Assembly (NCBI GenBank): GCA_949361645.1
Contig: OX442419.1
Coordinates: 8,834,976-8,898,975, forward strand
Source: Spongilla lacustris
Taxonomy: Eukaryota; Porifera; Demospongiae; Spongillida; Spongillidae
DNA length: 64,000 nt
Reading direction: 5' to 3'
Shown here: in pieces, positions 37,847 through 50,823 of the stretch
How the letters are laid out: every line of letters starts with the position of its first letter
Numbering within the stretch: the stretch's first letter is position 1
Made by a program: the position numbers and the translations under genes
Notes under the pieces: generated by a model
Databases searched by the model: none
The model's input: only the letters and a program-made list of their open reading frames with translations
Told to the model about the DNA's origin: nothing

Positions 37847-40746
37847 ATATATGTATCACATGACACCTATATGGAATCACATGTTCATGTGCTTTATGAG
37901 GTACTATAGGGAAATCCACACACCTGGGATATGAGGGCAGTTACAGCCAGTTAGTGGTGGATCATGGAAGACCTTTTAATGAGGAGGTGTTGCCATAGAG
38001 AGGTTCCATCTGGAGGGTCCTTGTCAGCTCATACAGGAAACCACTCAGTAATCCGGACGAGAAGATCGCGCGTTGACTACATCCGCCACTGGCCTAAAAA
38101 AAATAGTTACGTAGTAAAATCATTGCCTTGCACATGATAATATTATTGGGCACATATCCTTATATGGCTCGTCTTTGTCCCGTATCAGTGTTTCGCTTGT
38201 CCGCTTCAAATTCTATATAGAACGATAGCATTTACAAATGTGGATATGCACGCACCCTTTTGAAACAGTAACAACAGAAAACGCACGTTTCCCAGCTGTC
38301 ATACTCATAGAGCCATATCACGTGGTCGAATATAGAAAGTTATAGGGCCTTACTTAGCCATAAGTCTCTGTGATGCCTTAGTTTTCCTGAAATAGACACG
38401 TACGGTAGTAACGTTTAAATAAATGTCCATCGGATAGACATAGACCACTCCGCGTTTGACAGACCATAATCTTGAAACCAGGCTTGTAACGGCCTAGCTA
38501 GGACTTTAGAAGCTCTATATTAGTATCCCAAGCCAACGAAAACCCAAACAAAGAACATACCAAATTTGCGCGCAGTGGAGTTTGTTACTTCCAACTGGGC
38601 CAGAACTGAACGCCATAGTTTTATTGTCATCCGCGGGCGGTTTTTAATTATTTTACAACCAAACATGTACCCTGATTGCCAAAAGTGCCCCAGGAACCCA
38701 GGGAAAGAAGCCTATGGGCATATAAACTTGCTAGAAAGTTGCCTGGATCATTTTAGTATCTTCTGAAATCCGTATAACTAACCTTCCTATCTTCAGTTCA
38801 GAGCAAAATGAAGAATAGTGATGAAAAATCATTATTAAAATAGCCATTTTCCATACATCTCTATGGGAATGTACTAATTCTTCTGAGGAACCCAGCAGAA
38901 GGGGCTAAAAATTACACCAACCCAGAAGAGTGAAAGTTTTTTATGCTATCTATCATTTGAGTCCTGTAAACCTTAACTACCGGCTTTCTCTGATATATGG
39001 CATTCAAAATTTAACTTTATCCCATACATTTCTATGGACGCGTGCGCGGGAAATGTGACGGACGTTTGCAAAATTGGCCAGGAATTGCTAATGAGCGTCC
39101 GAAATTTCTCGCAATGTGCCGAAAAGTAAGGTCACTCAGTGCTTATCTTTTTGGCAGACTTAGTCTGGTGCTAACTCCCGGCGTAGCATAGCAAGAGCTA
39201 TTTTGACGTAAAGTCTGCCCCATTCATTTGAGTAGCCTATGTCTGAAACATTAGTTAGGCTTAGGTACTTTGTGGTAGTCTGTAATTAATTAGTTATTAT
39301 TTAGTGTGTTATTGTTGTGTAATTTTTATGATACGATAAATAAATAAAAAAACATGTTGAGCATATACAAACAATGAATGGGTCATGTTCAAGCAGTACA
39401 CAACTGTTTCTTCGTATCATACAGGACTTAACTTGATGATTGACCTGTCGATCGCAATGCAATTTTGAGACACACTAGGAAACTATATATCAGTCTGCAT
39501 GTGCTCAGCCGGGTAATACATACATCGGTCAAAACATAGGCTTGTATCAAGGGCTCCGGAGGCAACGTAGATCATTACATCAACCATCCCTCCCGCGCGA
39601 GACGCGGAAGCTTTCAGTGCAGTGCATGGAATATTTCTACATGAAAGCCACATGCAGTTTCAGAACAAAATCAGTGTACCATTCAACGAGCGATATACAA
39701 TGGACGGGGAATCACTAGCTCGTAGTCCCCAATGCATATTGATTGTTGTGCCGTTCAATAACAAAGTAGGTACTCAATGCAATCGATTGTTAACCGCTAT
39801 GGATATTAATTAGTTGGGGTACGCAGGGGAGGTGGGCATACGCCCCCCTCCCCCCCCCCCCCCCCCCCCCCCCCCGCCTTGCATCTCATCGAGCGGACGC
39901 CTATGGTCACGAGTGTAAAATGTTTATAATAAGTACATATTTTGCTAACAGGCAGCTGGGTCCGGGGGGGGGACCAGGTTGCCTAGGCATTTGGGTCCGG
40001 GATAATTAATTTTTTACATCTATAGGCATCTCGGTCCGGGGGGGACCCAGTTGCCTAGGCATATGGGTCCCCCCGGACCCAAAATGGGGGGGGGGACCCG
40101 TATGCCTGTGACACCGGCGCGTTAATTGACCAAACCGAGTTATTATTACATTAGAGTCACGCGCATCAAGTTGCTGCCCTATCTGAGGCACAGAGATGAG
40201 ATAAAGTTGACTGCCTGAAACAGGCTAGGCAGTCTGGATTGGTAAAAATCACTTTGACCTCGAAGGAGTTATGCCGGGTAGCCCCGCGGCCTAGAATGAA
40301 GAAGACCTTCATGCTTGCGACGATGTATGATATATTAGCGAAAACTGTTTCTTTGAACTTTGGTTGCATTACGGCGCGAAACTGGCTAAATATGCACGCT
40401 CGAAGCGATTTATGATTATTCATGAGAGGGGGGGGGGGGAGCAAATGTGACGTAATTAAGAGGGGGGGGGGAGAGGATTATTGTGACGGCTCCGTGACGG
40501 AGGGGGGGGGAGGGGGTCCAAAACAGCCTTAATTTGTGTGACGTAATTTATGAACGGCCCCTTAACGCATACTTGTACATGTAAACAAGTAATTAATGTA
40601 GGTATTCACACCAATGAATATATCATGTTTAGTAGGACTGCAGTATATAAAGGCTAAATCGAATTGACGTAGCAAAGTTGAAACATATACAAGTACAAGT
40701 TCATATATACCACCAAGAGAAGTTCAAATCAAGTCTACAATATATT

Positions 40747-40938
40747 ATGGAGGCCAGCACCACAAGGACAGAACATGGCGTGGCTGATTACTGCACTATG
40801 GCTACTGCGTACGGCGGCAATCGAGAAGGACAGCCGGATTACCTTAAAGCGAACACACAAAATGGAGCCAGAAGTCATAACTCGTGTACAGAAGAGCCGA
40901 TCATTGATGGCCTCCACCCGCAATGTGTGATTTTATAG
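40747..40938 (+). CDS. CaaX microprotein, copy H
   Basis: Intact 63-codon ORF with the most changes among intact copies (LKANTQNGARSHNSCTEEP, then LHPQCVIL-stop), yet frame and CVIL end are kept. TATA box at 40644-40651. Lies just after the second Harbinger-type element. Confidence 0.5.
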   Translation: MEASTTRTEHGVADYCTMATAYGGNREGQPDYLKANTQNGARSHNSCTEEPIIDGLHPQCVIL

Positions 40939-41186
40939 ACTTAGAGAATATGACTGGATAATTTCTAGATGTTTGAGTATCCAACTATTAATGTTCACAA
41001 TTTTATTTATCATATTAGTGATATTACCGTCTGGCAATTTAACATTTGTATCTTTCATTACAAGTTCGATTCATCTGCATGCGAATTAACATATATGTAT
41101 CCTAGATACACTGTTGATAGTGCAGTCCAGACAATGCATAGGTCAAACGCGGTAGTATGGCCCGTGCGACTAGACTAAAAGCGTCG

Positions 41187-41277
41187 AATCATTTAGAAAT
41201 CATTGCGTGATTGAACAGAAAATCACACAAAAATCAATACATTTTCTGTTCAATCACGCAATGATTTCTAAATGATT
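41187..41277. repeat. perfect 37-bp inverted repeat with 17-bp loop
   Basis: AATCATTTAGAAATCATTGC... on the left is matched base for base by the complement ending ...GCAATGATTTCTAAATGATT. A transcript would fold into a 37-bp perfect stem. It could be a small MITE, a cruciform or a hairpin RNA source. Confidence 0.85.
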
Positions 41278-41712
41278 TCATGCATTTTTTCCTTGTGCTA
41301 CTTGAGGTTTGCACCGCACCCTAGTTGCAGTTGCCTTGGGTGTTGCTATGTCACTTGAAGCGCAATACACAGTAACAAATATGCACTTCTTAGTTCTCAT
41401 GCTGCATCGTAGAGGTCTTTTGTTGCCTCCAATAGACCCCTTGCCGCGTCATCCCAGAAAGGTTCAAAACTTTAGCGTCCTTATTCTTTCGGCCCAAAAT
41501 TTGTGCGTTATTTAGAATTTGTGTTTACTTTACGTGCGAATGATGTATAAGAAAATCACGGCCTAGCTAATTGATTGCATTCGTAACTAAATGAAATGGT
41601 TATTGTAGTGTTAGAATTACATAATATCCTCAGCGTTTATACACAAATTTCTAAATAACGCACACGTTTTGGTCCAAAACAATATGGCCGCAAATGTTTT
41701 GGCAGGCCATTA

Positions 41713-42007
41713 CACTGGCGGACGGAGGGGGGGGGGAGGGGGGGGGGGTTGGGGGGGTTGCAACCCCCCCTTTCCTCCTATTACATAATACGCAAAATGC
41801 GGCATAAGTAAATGAAAAAGTAACGAGCATGCTCAGCTAGTTGAAAACTCGTAATTTTTTCATGCATTTTAGCACACCGAATTAACGTTTTCAAAAGCTT
41901 CCGCGCTTCGCGCGGGAGGGGGCACATCCCCCTCCCGCACCCTCCCTCTTTTGGTGATCCCCCTCCCCTACAACCCCCCCTTTTATTAAATCCTGCGTCC
42001 GCCAGTG
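41713..42007. mobile_element. 295-bp MITE, 5-bp target duplication CATTA
   Basis: Twelve-base perfect terminal repeats CACTGGCGGACG / CGTCCGCCAGTG, flanked by CATTA at 41708-41712 and 42008-42012. G-rich left and C-rich right subterminal regions. No ORF. Confidence 0.8.
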
Positions 42008-42539
42008 CATTAGTCCTGTAAATACGTATACTACAAGTTTACAACACGCACATGCTTTTGCCTCTAGCTGGTTCGTTTCGATGTACGAACTGTTTTGTTA
42101 GCGTGTATTGCATGCGCTTAAATACGATAAACTGTTCCATCAAGTGACGTAACCAAACAATTTGACACTGATCCCGTAGTTCGTATCATGTCAATGAGCC
42201 TAGTGGTGTACATTTCGATTAGTGCGCGGTGCATCGACTAGTTCTGGGTGCAAACCTCAACTAGTACGGGATGTAGTGCGGGGTATAACCTCAACAGTGG
42301 CGGATCTAGAAATTTGTGAACGGGGAGGGGGGGGGGTGCGTGCGCGGAGGACCAAAATCCAGCCAGGGGGTCTGGGGCTCCGCCCCATCCACCAACCAAT
42401 TTCCTGCAGTTTAGAACCTATTTGTGGCTTCTCCTGTATACCTTGGAGACACTTTCTATTCATGTTATAAAATCAGTCAACCAGACTGCGCGGTGCAACC
42501 CTCAAGCAATGCGTGGAGCAACTGCATGACGTAGTGCGC

Positions 42540-43590
42540 GACCTACCGGGCCACCGTAGGTCATATTCAAGTGTACAAGCATCTTGTCCATTGCATATTG
42601 CAGTGGCAGTTGCAATAGCGAAAAGGCCTGATCACTTGCCCCATCTTGTTCTTGCATCTTGATTTATTGCAGGACAATCAAATCATTGCTTGTCTGCAAC
42701 ATATCCGCAAAAATGCACTTTAGTGATGGTGACAGTTGTAGATGTTGTGTGCTGTCAAACACCTGGATAACACCAGTTGAACACCCCATTGTTGATACTG
42801 TTATCTTTGGTTCCTATTCTCATGGATGAATGGTTTGTCTTTGTGTACATCAAATGTTTGTCTTTGTGTACATCAAATGCTCGGGTGTATTGCAGTGCCA
42901 AACTCTGCAGGCCTGCCACATTGGGGTGCTGTTCTTGTAGCAGATCCTGAGCTACGCGCACTTATGTGTTCATCATTAAGCCAGCCTTCAGGGTCATCCA
43001 AAACATTGATGACAAGGTGAGGTGTGCAATTTGTTATTGCAGATGTATTACAGCAGCTCTTGCCAGCATGGCACCAGCTGCTACAAGGCTGGTTTTTTCT
43101 CTTACATGGGCAATATTTTGTGGCACGTCTCGTCTGACATGCATTTGTATGGATCATCCTTTGAGATGTTTCCTTACAACAGAAAATTGATCTGAAAATT
43201 TGGCTGTGGAATTGGCTAGGAATACCTGGTTGTATAGGTGAGTCATCATGCCAAGTGTCGAGAGGAGATGTTTCTATAAAAGCACAAAAAATCAATGACA
43301 GGTAAAAAATGCATGCACAGTATAAGTACTTGTATATGCATGTATATGTCAGTGTAAAATATCAAATCGTACACACGTGTCATGTCCTGTTGTTCATCCT
43401 TTCTATCTACATGGACAGTTATAAACATATAAATACAGGTCTGATAGTACATGTAATGTATGGCAATGCATGCAAGGTGTCATATTTTGTCAGTTGAACA
43501 CACCTTGTACATTCCACGATGGCATTGTTGCCTGCTCTTGTTCATCCTTTAAACCAACATCTGCCTGCAGCGCTCTTTAAAAGAAACCGA
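42540..43590 (-). pseudogene. Cys-rich region plus C48 (Ulp1-like) peptidase, degenerate
   Basis: Continuation of the integrase gene to its right. A linking exon (ADVGLKDEQEQATMPSW, about 43509-43575) is followed by a Cys-rich block (KYCPCKRKNQPCSSWCHAGK) and GWLNDEHIS, the usual opening of C48 peptidases in transposon proteins. A frame change leads to AQDLLQEQHPNVAGLQS; then FDSTQHLQLSPSL and a damaged GLFAIATATAICNGQD end. The segment where the catalytic Cys should stand (QEQDGASD | GLFAI) changes frame and lacks it. Several frameshifts show that it is not functional. Confidence 0.65.
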
Positions 43591-43699
43591 TTTTAATGTA
43601 AAAGAATAAATTCAGTTGTAACAAATATGTCTGCAACCGTACCTTCTTACTTTGACATGTATAGAGCCGTCTTTCGACTGGTCTAAATTGTAAGAACGT

Positions 43700-45090
43700 A
43701 ATTATACACTATATATATATATATATATATAATTATATATACAGCGTATCAAACTCACTGCAGCTTTTTGGTTAAATATCTTCAAACGAGTCATGTTGTA
43801 CTTTTGAGCCAGTACTTTGAATGGCGGATTGGGGTAGGAGAGTCGATATGTACCTTTAGGCAATACTTCATGGATAAGAAAGGGTCCTGTCCAATTAGGC
43901 GCCATCTTTGACCCTTTTTTCAAAAGCTTCTTGCTATTCTTTGGCAACACAAGGGTTCCATCTTTATACATGTACAGTTCCCTGTCTTTGCAGTGTATTT
44001 GGTCATGAATAAAAAAATAGGTTACTATACTTCATGCATTAGAATAAATACCTTCATGTTGCACTCAAGTATTATTTGTTGTAATCCATTTTTTTCTGGC
44101 TTGTCACACTCACTGGTACCAGGGCGCTTCATAGTGAACTCAATTGGCAATCGAGGGTGACGACCATACACAAGATAAAAGGGTGAAAACTTGGAGGAGT
44201 CCAGGCAAGATACTCAATATGAAAAGATTATTGCATCCAAATATTTATCCCAGCTGTTTTGCTCAAATTCGACAAACTTCAATAACTGTTCTTGCAATGT
44301 TTGATTGAACCTTTCATCGAGCCCATTGCTTTGTGGATGGTACACACTTCTCATATTACACTGGATGCCACAGAGACAACAAAGTTCATCATCCACCTGG
44401 AATGAAATCACCACAAAATGAAATTTTATGCATATCATTTACTTGATTTACAAACTCTCTTGATCAGAGATTTCAACCTTGCAACAACCATGTCTTGTGA
44501 AGCACAATAAAAGAAACATTGCCACTCCTGTTGCTGTTTTATCAGGGAGAGCAGCCTCTGGCTGCTTGGAAAACAAACAGCTAGGAACTGTCATGATGCA
44601 TTTGTTTCCCTTCTGTGTTTCGGGCAAAGGCCCAATCAAATCAACTCCGCAGAATACTTGCTAAATTTGCTACAAATAATTACACAAATGTGTCCCTGTG
44701 TTTGCAATATTCAATGGCATAAATATTTGCTTACCGATTAGCTTTGTGACACTTTTCACATGTTTTGCAGTATTCCTTTACGCGATTCACCATTCCAAGT
44801 CAGTAGAATTGCTCAGATTTCTTTAACAATGTTTTGTCACGACCAAGTGCCCTCCACCAAGTTCTGGACTATGACAACCCTCCAGAACTTTAATCTTTTC
44901 TGTCTCCGTCACGACCTGTAGGCGTTTAGACATACATGTGTAATTGAAAGTGCACGTATCACTTATACCCTTAATTACCTGGTATTCGTTGTTGTCTTTG
45001 TCTCAATCAAACATGATTATGAAGTGCCTTGCTCTTCACCAGATAGAATCTTTTCGTTCTTGAACACTCGGGTGGGTTTTTGCAATTGCA
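43700..45090 (-). pseudogene. Gypsy/Ginger-like integrase, degenerate, with introns
   Basis: In sense order (right to left): FYLVKSKALHN; an exon ending DKDNNEYQ at a CAG|GTAATT donor; the zinc-binding H2C2 region (EGCHSPELGGGHLGRDK... CKTCEKCHKANR); the core (IGPLPETQKGNKCIMT, TRHGCCKV, HPQSNGLDERFNQTLQ); SKFSPFYLVYGRHPRLPIEF; and the C-terminal GPY/F-type GSKMAPNWTGPFLIHE. A splice acceptor/donor pair interrupts the core between FVNQ and VDDELC. TGA replaces the expected Trp after EQFY and an Arg after IIFSY, and there are other frame breaks. Introns and linkage to a C48 peptidase suggest a Ginger-type DNA transposon rather than an LTR retroelement. Confidence 0.7.
43711..43745. repeat. (AT)n microsatellite
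   Basis: Run of AT repeats just after the integrase C-terminus; the last codons of that frame read into it. Confidence 0.85.
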
Positions 45091-45129
45091 GCATAATGCC
45101 AGCAATAGGTACTTTAATAAATTAATAAA

Positions 45130-47300
45130 ACCAGAACTTTTATGTACAGCCTAAAAGAACAAATTGAATGCATCAAAAATATGCTTTTGCCAAGGAAAAC
45201 AGATCACTATTTCAAAATTTATAACGTTTCAAACATTGCGTCTCGAGTAACTAACAATGTACGCAATATGAATGGACCACGCTATAAAAAACTGTGACCA
45301 CTTGACTTCTCCATGAAGCTACTGTAAAGTATTCAAGATAATGATGCCATAATTGCATAAAATACAACATAGGTATTCTTTATAAGGTTTACAGGGTCAA
45401 ATACATCTAAATTAGGTCTCTCATTATATAATCTGCCAAAAGCCCGTATAGCGATATTATAATGTTCTCCCCTAGCTTTTTATTCGCATTCATCATTCTT
45501 CCAATATGTAATAATTACATTAGGAACTTGAGACTTCTTTGATTGATTTGCACATATTATATGTCCATTTTATAGCACATTTTGATGATCCACATACCCA
45601 AAATACAGACCATTAATAACTGAGCACGCCCACAGCCATTGAGACATCAGGAGAGAGCTTGACCATCACCTTAGGCAGGCATTGGGAGATTGAAATGCCT
45701 ACTCTTACTTGCTATGAAGGCTATCAGTTGCAGTACAATATGAAAATGCTGCTTCTGTTATGGATTCTGTGTGCCTGCATGCAGTGAAAGACTTTTTTCT
45801 GTAACTTTTACTAGTTACTTATTGTGCATTGTTTATGCTTACCTTTATTATTGTATTATCATTACAAATAACTGACACGTTGGATAAAACGCTTAATATT
45901 ACATTAATCTTCTTTTACATTATGAGATATTAGGAAACTAATTTGATAATTCCATTTCCTTTTCTGCAACTTCTTTTCTATCTTCCTCCTTGAACTGTTC
46001 TCCTTCTTTTGAATCTAATCTTTAAGTTGCTGATCTTGCAATACAGAAATGTTGTGTTCATGTTGTTTACTAACTAACTTCACTCTCTGATGAAAAATTT
46101 AACTATTTTTTTTTGCTTGTTCTGAGAGTGTGCACACAACCATTGCATTGTTCCATTATACATCTTACGTTTCCATCATTTTATATTGGGTGCTTTTCTA
46201 TAAAGGTAGTCAGCCAGGCCAAGGGTGCATTGTGTTCAGCAAACATACTAGGGGAACAATGGATGGTGGTGATAGATGAGCTAAAGTACCTTCACGTTAG
46301 TCATGCAACTGTGTCTATATTACACATATTACACCTTCAAGTAGCTAGTGTACTATAATATCTATTATCTTGTTCTGTTGTAACATGCAGAATTTTGTAG
46401 TTCAAGGTTCAGGGAGAGCAGTAATTTTCATACCTGCCATTTGATACAAAGCTACTTCAATAACTGGGCATATGCTGGTTATGAGTACATGTATTTCTCA
46501 ACGTTACTGCATAGCTAGGATACACTAACATGAAAATATTGTGTAGAAAAATACGCTGTGTGATCACCATCATATTTGATGATTGAGCTGTTTTTAATGA
46601 TATGGCGGTCCATGCTGTAAAATACATTCCATAGCTAACGCGTGCCTTGACGAATTCGGTGCGTATTAAATAGATACATCACACAACTCTTTGACACCTA
46701 AACAAAATACTTTGTCTATGCAAATACAAAAAATAAGTTTTAATTCCCAGGGCTCTAACACAGAAGTAGCAGGTTAAGCATTATTCTGTCAAGCTCTAAG
46801 CAATCCAACAGCAAACACCTGTGCCGATAAATGGACCCTTGGGCACCATCCAAAGCTCATGAAAGTTATCCTGATATAGGCTAAGACCTAGTAAACATGG
46901 GAAACGCTTCCACAAGATAGTGCCTTAAGAATATAGGGAATGGCTAATCGCGATAGGTTACTATGGAAATCAACGCGGCACACAAAATAACGCCGTATGC
47001 TAGCTTACATTTAGACACCATTAGTGTATCGAGCAACCGCTTTTGTTCTGTAATCTAACAATAAAGTCCTAAATACCTTGCAAAAAACTTTACAAAGCGC
47101 GCGTCCTCTTAAGCACTCGTAGAGAAATTCTGAATACGGTCACAATTTTCGACGAAATTTTGATCACTAGTTTCCGCCTAAGCAAACGCAATTTATTATA
47201 GTACCTACTGTAGCAGCAACGTGTCATACTCGCTCTGCTACATTCCCTGAAGTTCGACATAATTTCCTTAGGAAATATTGTCGCCGCGACAGATTTTCCT
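45130..47300. other. no recognisable gene
   Basis: AT-rich DNA with short ORFs only. A block near 46800 (CCTTGGGCACCATCCAAAGC) resembles one near 54430 (CCTTGGGCATCATCCAAACG), probably another dispersed repeat. Confidence 0.35.
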
Positions 47301-47312
47301 AGCGGCAGAATT

Positions 47313-47582
47313 TCCTGTGACACCGAGCGAAAAGTCCCACCTCGCAAGAGCGAAAAACAAGGCGTACTCATCGTGGAGTTATGGAAACTGTTGGTGTTCA
47401 TAGCGCAACCATACCGCTTTCATCTATCGATCTATCTGGACCGGCCATCACCAAACGAATTTTAATGATGAAAGCAGTATGGTTACGCTATGAACACAAA
47501 CAGTTTTCCTAACTCCACGATGAAATGCATTATTTTTCGCTCTTGGGAGGTGTGACTTTTCGCTCTCGCGAGCCGGTGCCAC
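47313..47582. repeat. imperfect ~110-bp inverted repeat
   Basis: GAGCGAAAAGTCCCACCTCG... through CATACCGCTTTCATC is mirrored after a ~60-bp loop by ATGAAAGCAGTATGG... through GTGACTTTTCGCTC. Probably a MITE hairpin; the boundaries and duplication are unclear. Confidence 0.6.
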
Positions 47583-48056
47583 ATGATCATCACCCAATAA
47601 TTTTACCCTCACGTGTGTTCTACTCTGGAATAATTAATCCTATTATTACGGAATAGACCTTGCTCCGATTATCCCCCCATCCAAGTGTTTTGAATTGATA
47701 GACCCTTTGAGGAGCACGATGACGCTCATGCACGGAGCACTGATGGAAGCTGAAGAATATCAGCTAGTAACAATATAGTGTGGTGCACTTGAAATGAGTT
47801 TTAAATGCGCTTAACAATGTATAGAGTAGACTTGGAACTTTACATTAACACTTAGAAGATTTTGATTCAACTGTCAACATCTAGTTCAGTGACCGCAGAC
47901 ACCAATAACTTCGTTTATTTATATTTATTAATTTTACACATTTATAAAATTAGTGCTAGTGAGGGATATCCGTGGAAATATTAAAATCAGTATTGCGTGC
48001 AAATTCATGAGCATTTTTGGAGGATATCGTACATATGATAAAGCATCCCAACGCAA

Positions 48057-49852
48057 CTAACTATACGCCAAATTGTAGTTTTGTTTGTCTATTGCCAAAC
48101 GTGTTGTTATAGATTTACCATGCAGTCTGAGATTGCTTGCACTCTCTTCCTGCTCTACAGCACGATCAGTAAGGACTTGGTAGTCAGCGTCCGTAAAAGA
48201 TTCTACATCTGTGCTTGGGTAAATTTGCGACACATCTTTACCTTTAGTTCCTTTGTCTGCGTACTGCTTCCATTTATGATACCACCCTGTTGTTTTTGTC
48301 TTTATGTTGCCATGATAGCATTTAGTACTGCACCATAACAGATAAGCAATGAGATAGACCATAGGCAAAAATACCAGGATGGATTCTGCATGTAGCAACT
48401 GCTACCGAACTGCGTCCAGTCTGGTTGACTGACACCGTGTACCAAGAGAGTCCATTAATGAGCGCCAAGTTTGTGAACATGGCAGTGTCAAGGTTGTTGA
48501 GGCGATTATCTCTGTATGGTTTCAAAAAAGCAAGCAGAAGGGCGTAAATGACGAAGATAATATGTTGTATCAATAGTTGAAGCAGCCATGTTTGGAAAAA
48601 CGCGAAGAATAGCAGCAGTCGTAGAGCAAAGTAGAGGCCTGCAAAGTAGCGTCGATTGTCTTTGAAACAGCCCTGAAATGCATCCAAAAATATCGCAACG
48701 CGTGTAACTGGATAGAGCCTCAGACAGCTCAATTTCGATACCATCTTCTCTAGCCACCTCATTGGATAATGCAGTAGTGTAATGGGTACGAAAACCAGAA
48801 AATCTGTCATTATATACGCTGGTACTTTGTACCGAGTAGTATAATACGGGTCGGTGATTGAGTACTCGCCTTGCAAATACACTCTATGTTCCACTGTTGA
48901 TAACGTGTGATCAAATATTTCCGTGGGTGTAAGCAAATAAGCTGTGATCTCCAATAACCGGTTGTAAGAAAGAAGGATGAATGCTGCAAACGCCTGTATC
49001 TGAGAACCGCCAACTCTGTACTTTTGAAGGCGAGAAGGAAGGTTGCAATTTATTTTCAAGTGCCTTTGACACCATAAAAGTAACACTATTGCCATGATTA
49101 TCATTACAGGAAAGACAGCTTCGATGTAGCGTAGAGCTATGTTATCAAGTGTATCCAAGCTCTCGTGCAAACAAAATGGTGGTAGGATGTTTCCAAATAA
49201 GTTAAGATTGAAAAAGTTGTACGGAATCACGTAAGCGCTCTCAAAAGCTCTGGTGCCCCTGCCATACAATACATTAAGAGGAGCTGTGCCTTGCTCGCTA
49301 ATATCAACAGTTGTAGAGATGACTTGGGCAAAGAAAATGAACGAATTCACAGGACCAGTGGTGAGGCGGATGCTGAACACAATGATGGCGAGGAAGACCA
49401 CGAGGAGAGGGACACTAGACCGCCAGGAGGTAGAAGATCCAGTTGACTTTTGAACTATGTAAGTCACACATGACGCAAACACTAGGGTCAGAGTTTACGG
49501 CCGGTGCATATCCCGGCTGGCACTGGCCGCACATTATCCCCATCCTGCGGGAGGAGTTGCACAGGTACTCGCCAATGGTCTGCGTCATGCTGTGTGGAAT
49601 CTGTATATATCGACTAGAGTCGTTGATTATGCAGTATCCCAATGGACAACTAGTAACAAGGACTTCACCTCCAGGTGTCGTGTTGCCTGCCCAGTATGCG
49701 TTCAACAGCAACCAATCACAAGTATTCGGGTCACAGTTAAGAAACTGTCCGTAGTTTGGACACTCCTGCTGCCGACTTGGGTTGCATTCACCTTGCACAA
49801 TTAGGCAGAGGATTACTAGATTTGTCGCCAACATCAAAATCAAGGCATACAT
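48057..49852 (-). CDS. Cys-rich multi-pass membrane protein, two apparent frameshifts
   Basis: Starts at an ATG at 49852 with a strong signal peptide (MYALILMLATNLVILCLIV), then a Cys-rich ectodomain (NPSRQQECPNYGQFLNCDPN; CGQCQPGYAPAVNSD...CVMC), then about eight hydrophobic segments (PLLVVFLAIIVFSI, FPVMIIMAIVLLLW, AFAAFILLSYNRLLEI, IMTDFLVFVPITLL, FALRLLLFFAFFQ, HIIFVIYALLLAFLKPY and others) and a cytosolic tail. This layout, CxxC-x-GY...C followed by many helices, is a common uncharacterised family in sponges and cnidarians. The frame must shift near 49426 (before PLLVVF) and near 48395 (before SILVFLPMVYLIAYLLW). This is a pseudogene or carries single-base sequence errors. Ligand and role unknown. 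Confidence 0.6.
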
Positions 49853-49920
49853 TGGCGTGCCTGTGGGTAAAGATTGACTTTGACCATGCTTGCATGACAA
49901 TATCAATATCCACCCCCTCC

Positions 49921-49945
49921 ACCCCCCCCCCCCCCCCCCCCCCCC
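49921..49945. repeat. poly-C tract
   Basis: About 25 C residues after CCACCCCCTCCAC, just upstream (in sense) of the membrane protein start. Confidence 0.85.
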
Positions 49946-50269
49946 AAGTTGGAATACGGTTGTATACGTGGAGCTGACATTGAAATGAGGAGATGACAGC
50001 CCACTTAACATATACCACTGTACCAGAGACCCTTCCGCTGCACCTAACCAATATATCCTCAGACATCTTAGATCCGCCCCCTGCACTGCTTGATATGGGA
50101 ACCATCATGCAGGAAGGGATTGTTGTATCCTAGGGAAGGTCATCGTATCCTAGGGTGCATGGAATGACCTCCCCGGCCACTGTATCTTATAGATACGCCT
50201 ATACGTATACACTGACACCAGTGGCATGCAATGCATGCTAATTAATGCAGCAATGGCCGCACCGGTACC

Positions 50270-50823
50270 GGTGTCATAGTCGCCAATGACTCCCCTAAAT
50301 TTTGACTCCCCAGTCATTCGCGCCTAGGCATATATGACTCCCGGTTATATATGCCTAGGCGTATTTGACTCCCCAGTCATATATACCTAGGCATATATGA
50401 CTCCCCAGTCATTCACGCCTGGGCATATATGACTCCCCCTTGATAAAAGTGACTCCCGGGAGTTATTACAGCCTTAGGCATAATTAACTCCCCGTCGATC
50501 TTTGCCAATGTATATGATTCCCCTGTTGTCTGCCTAGACAAAATTGGCTCCTGTCTTGGGAAGGCGTTATAGCCTTAGGTATAAATAAATCCCCGTTGGT
50601 TTTTCCAGAGATAGCAAGTAAAGGTACCGGTATTTATGTTACTTTTATCAAGGGGGAGTCATATATGCCCAGGCGTGAATGACTGGGGAGTCATATATGC
50701 CTAGGCATAAATGACTGGGGAGTCAAATACGCCTAAGCATATATGACTGGGAGTCATATATGCCTATAGGCGCGAATGACTGGGGAGTCAAAATTTAGGG
50801 GAGTCATTGGTGATTATGACACC
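50270..50823. mobile_element. 554-bp GGTGTCA-type palindromic element
   Basis: Terminal inverted repeats begin GGTGTCATAGTCGCCAATGA and end with the near-complement. The next ~190 bp at each end alternate CCTAGGCATATATGACTCCCC-like palindromic words. The right flank (ATAAATAAATCCCCGTTGGT) is also present inside at about 50581, so an internal duplication occurred. No coding capacity. Confidence 0.7.

Noticed and set aside
42297..42440. A complete CAGTGGCGGATCTAG element
   Set aside because: The left end is present, but no inverted right end was found nearby, so boundaries cannot be supported.
43700..45090. LTR retrotransposon
   Set aside because: Integrase is present, but no reverse transcriptase, protease/gag or LTRs were seen, and the integrase has introns.
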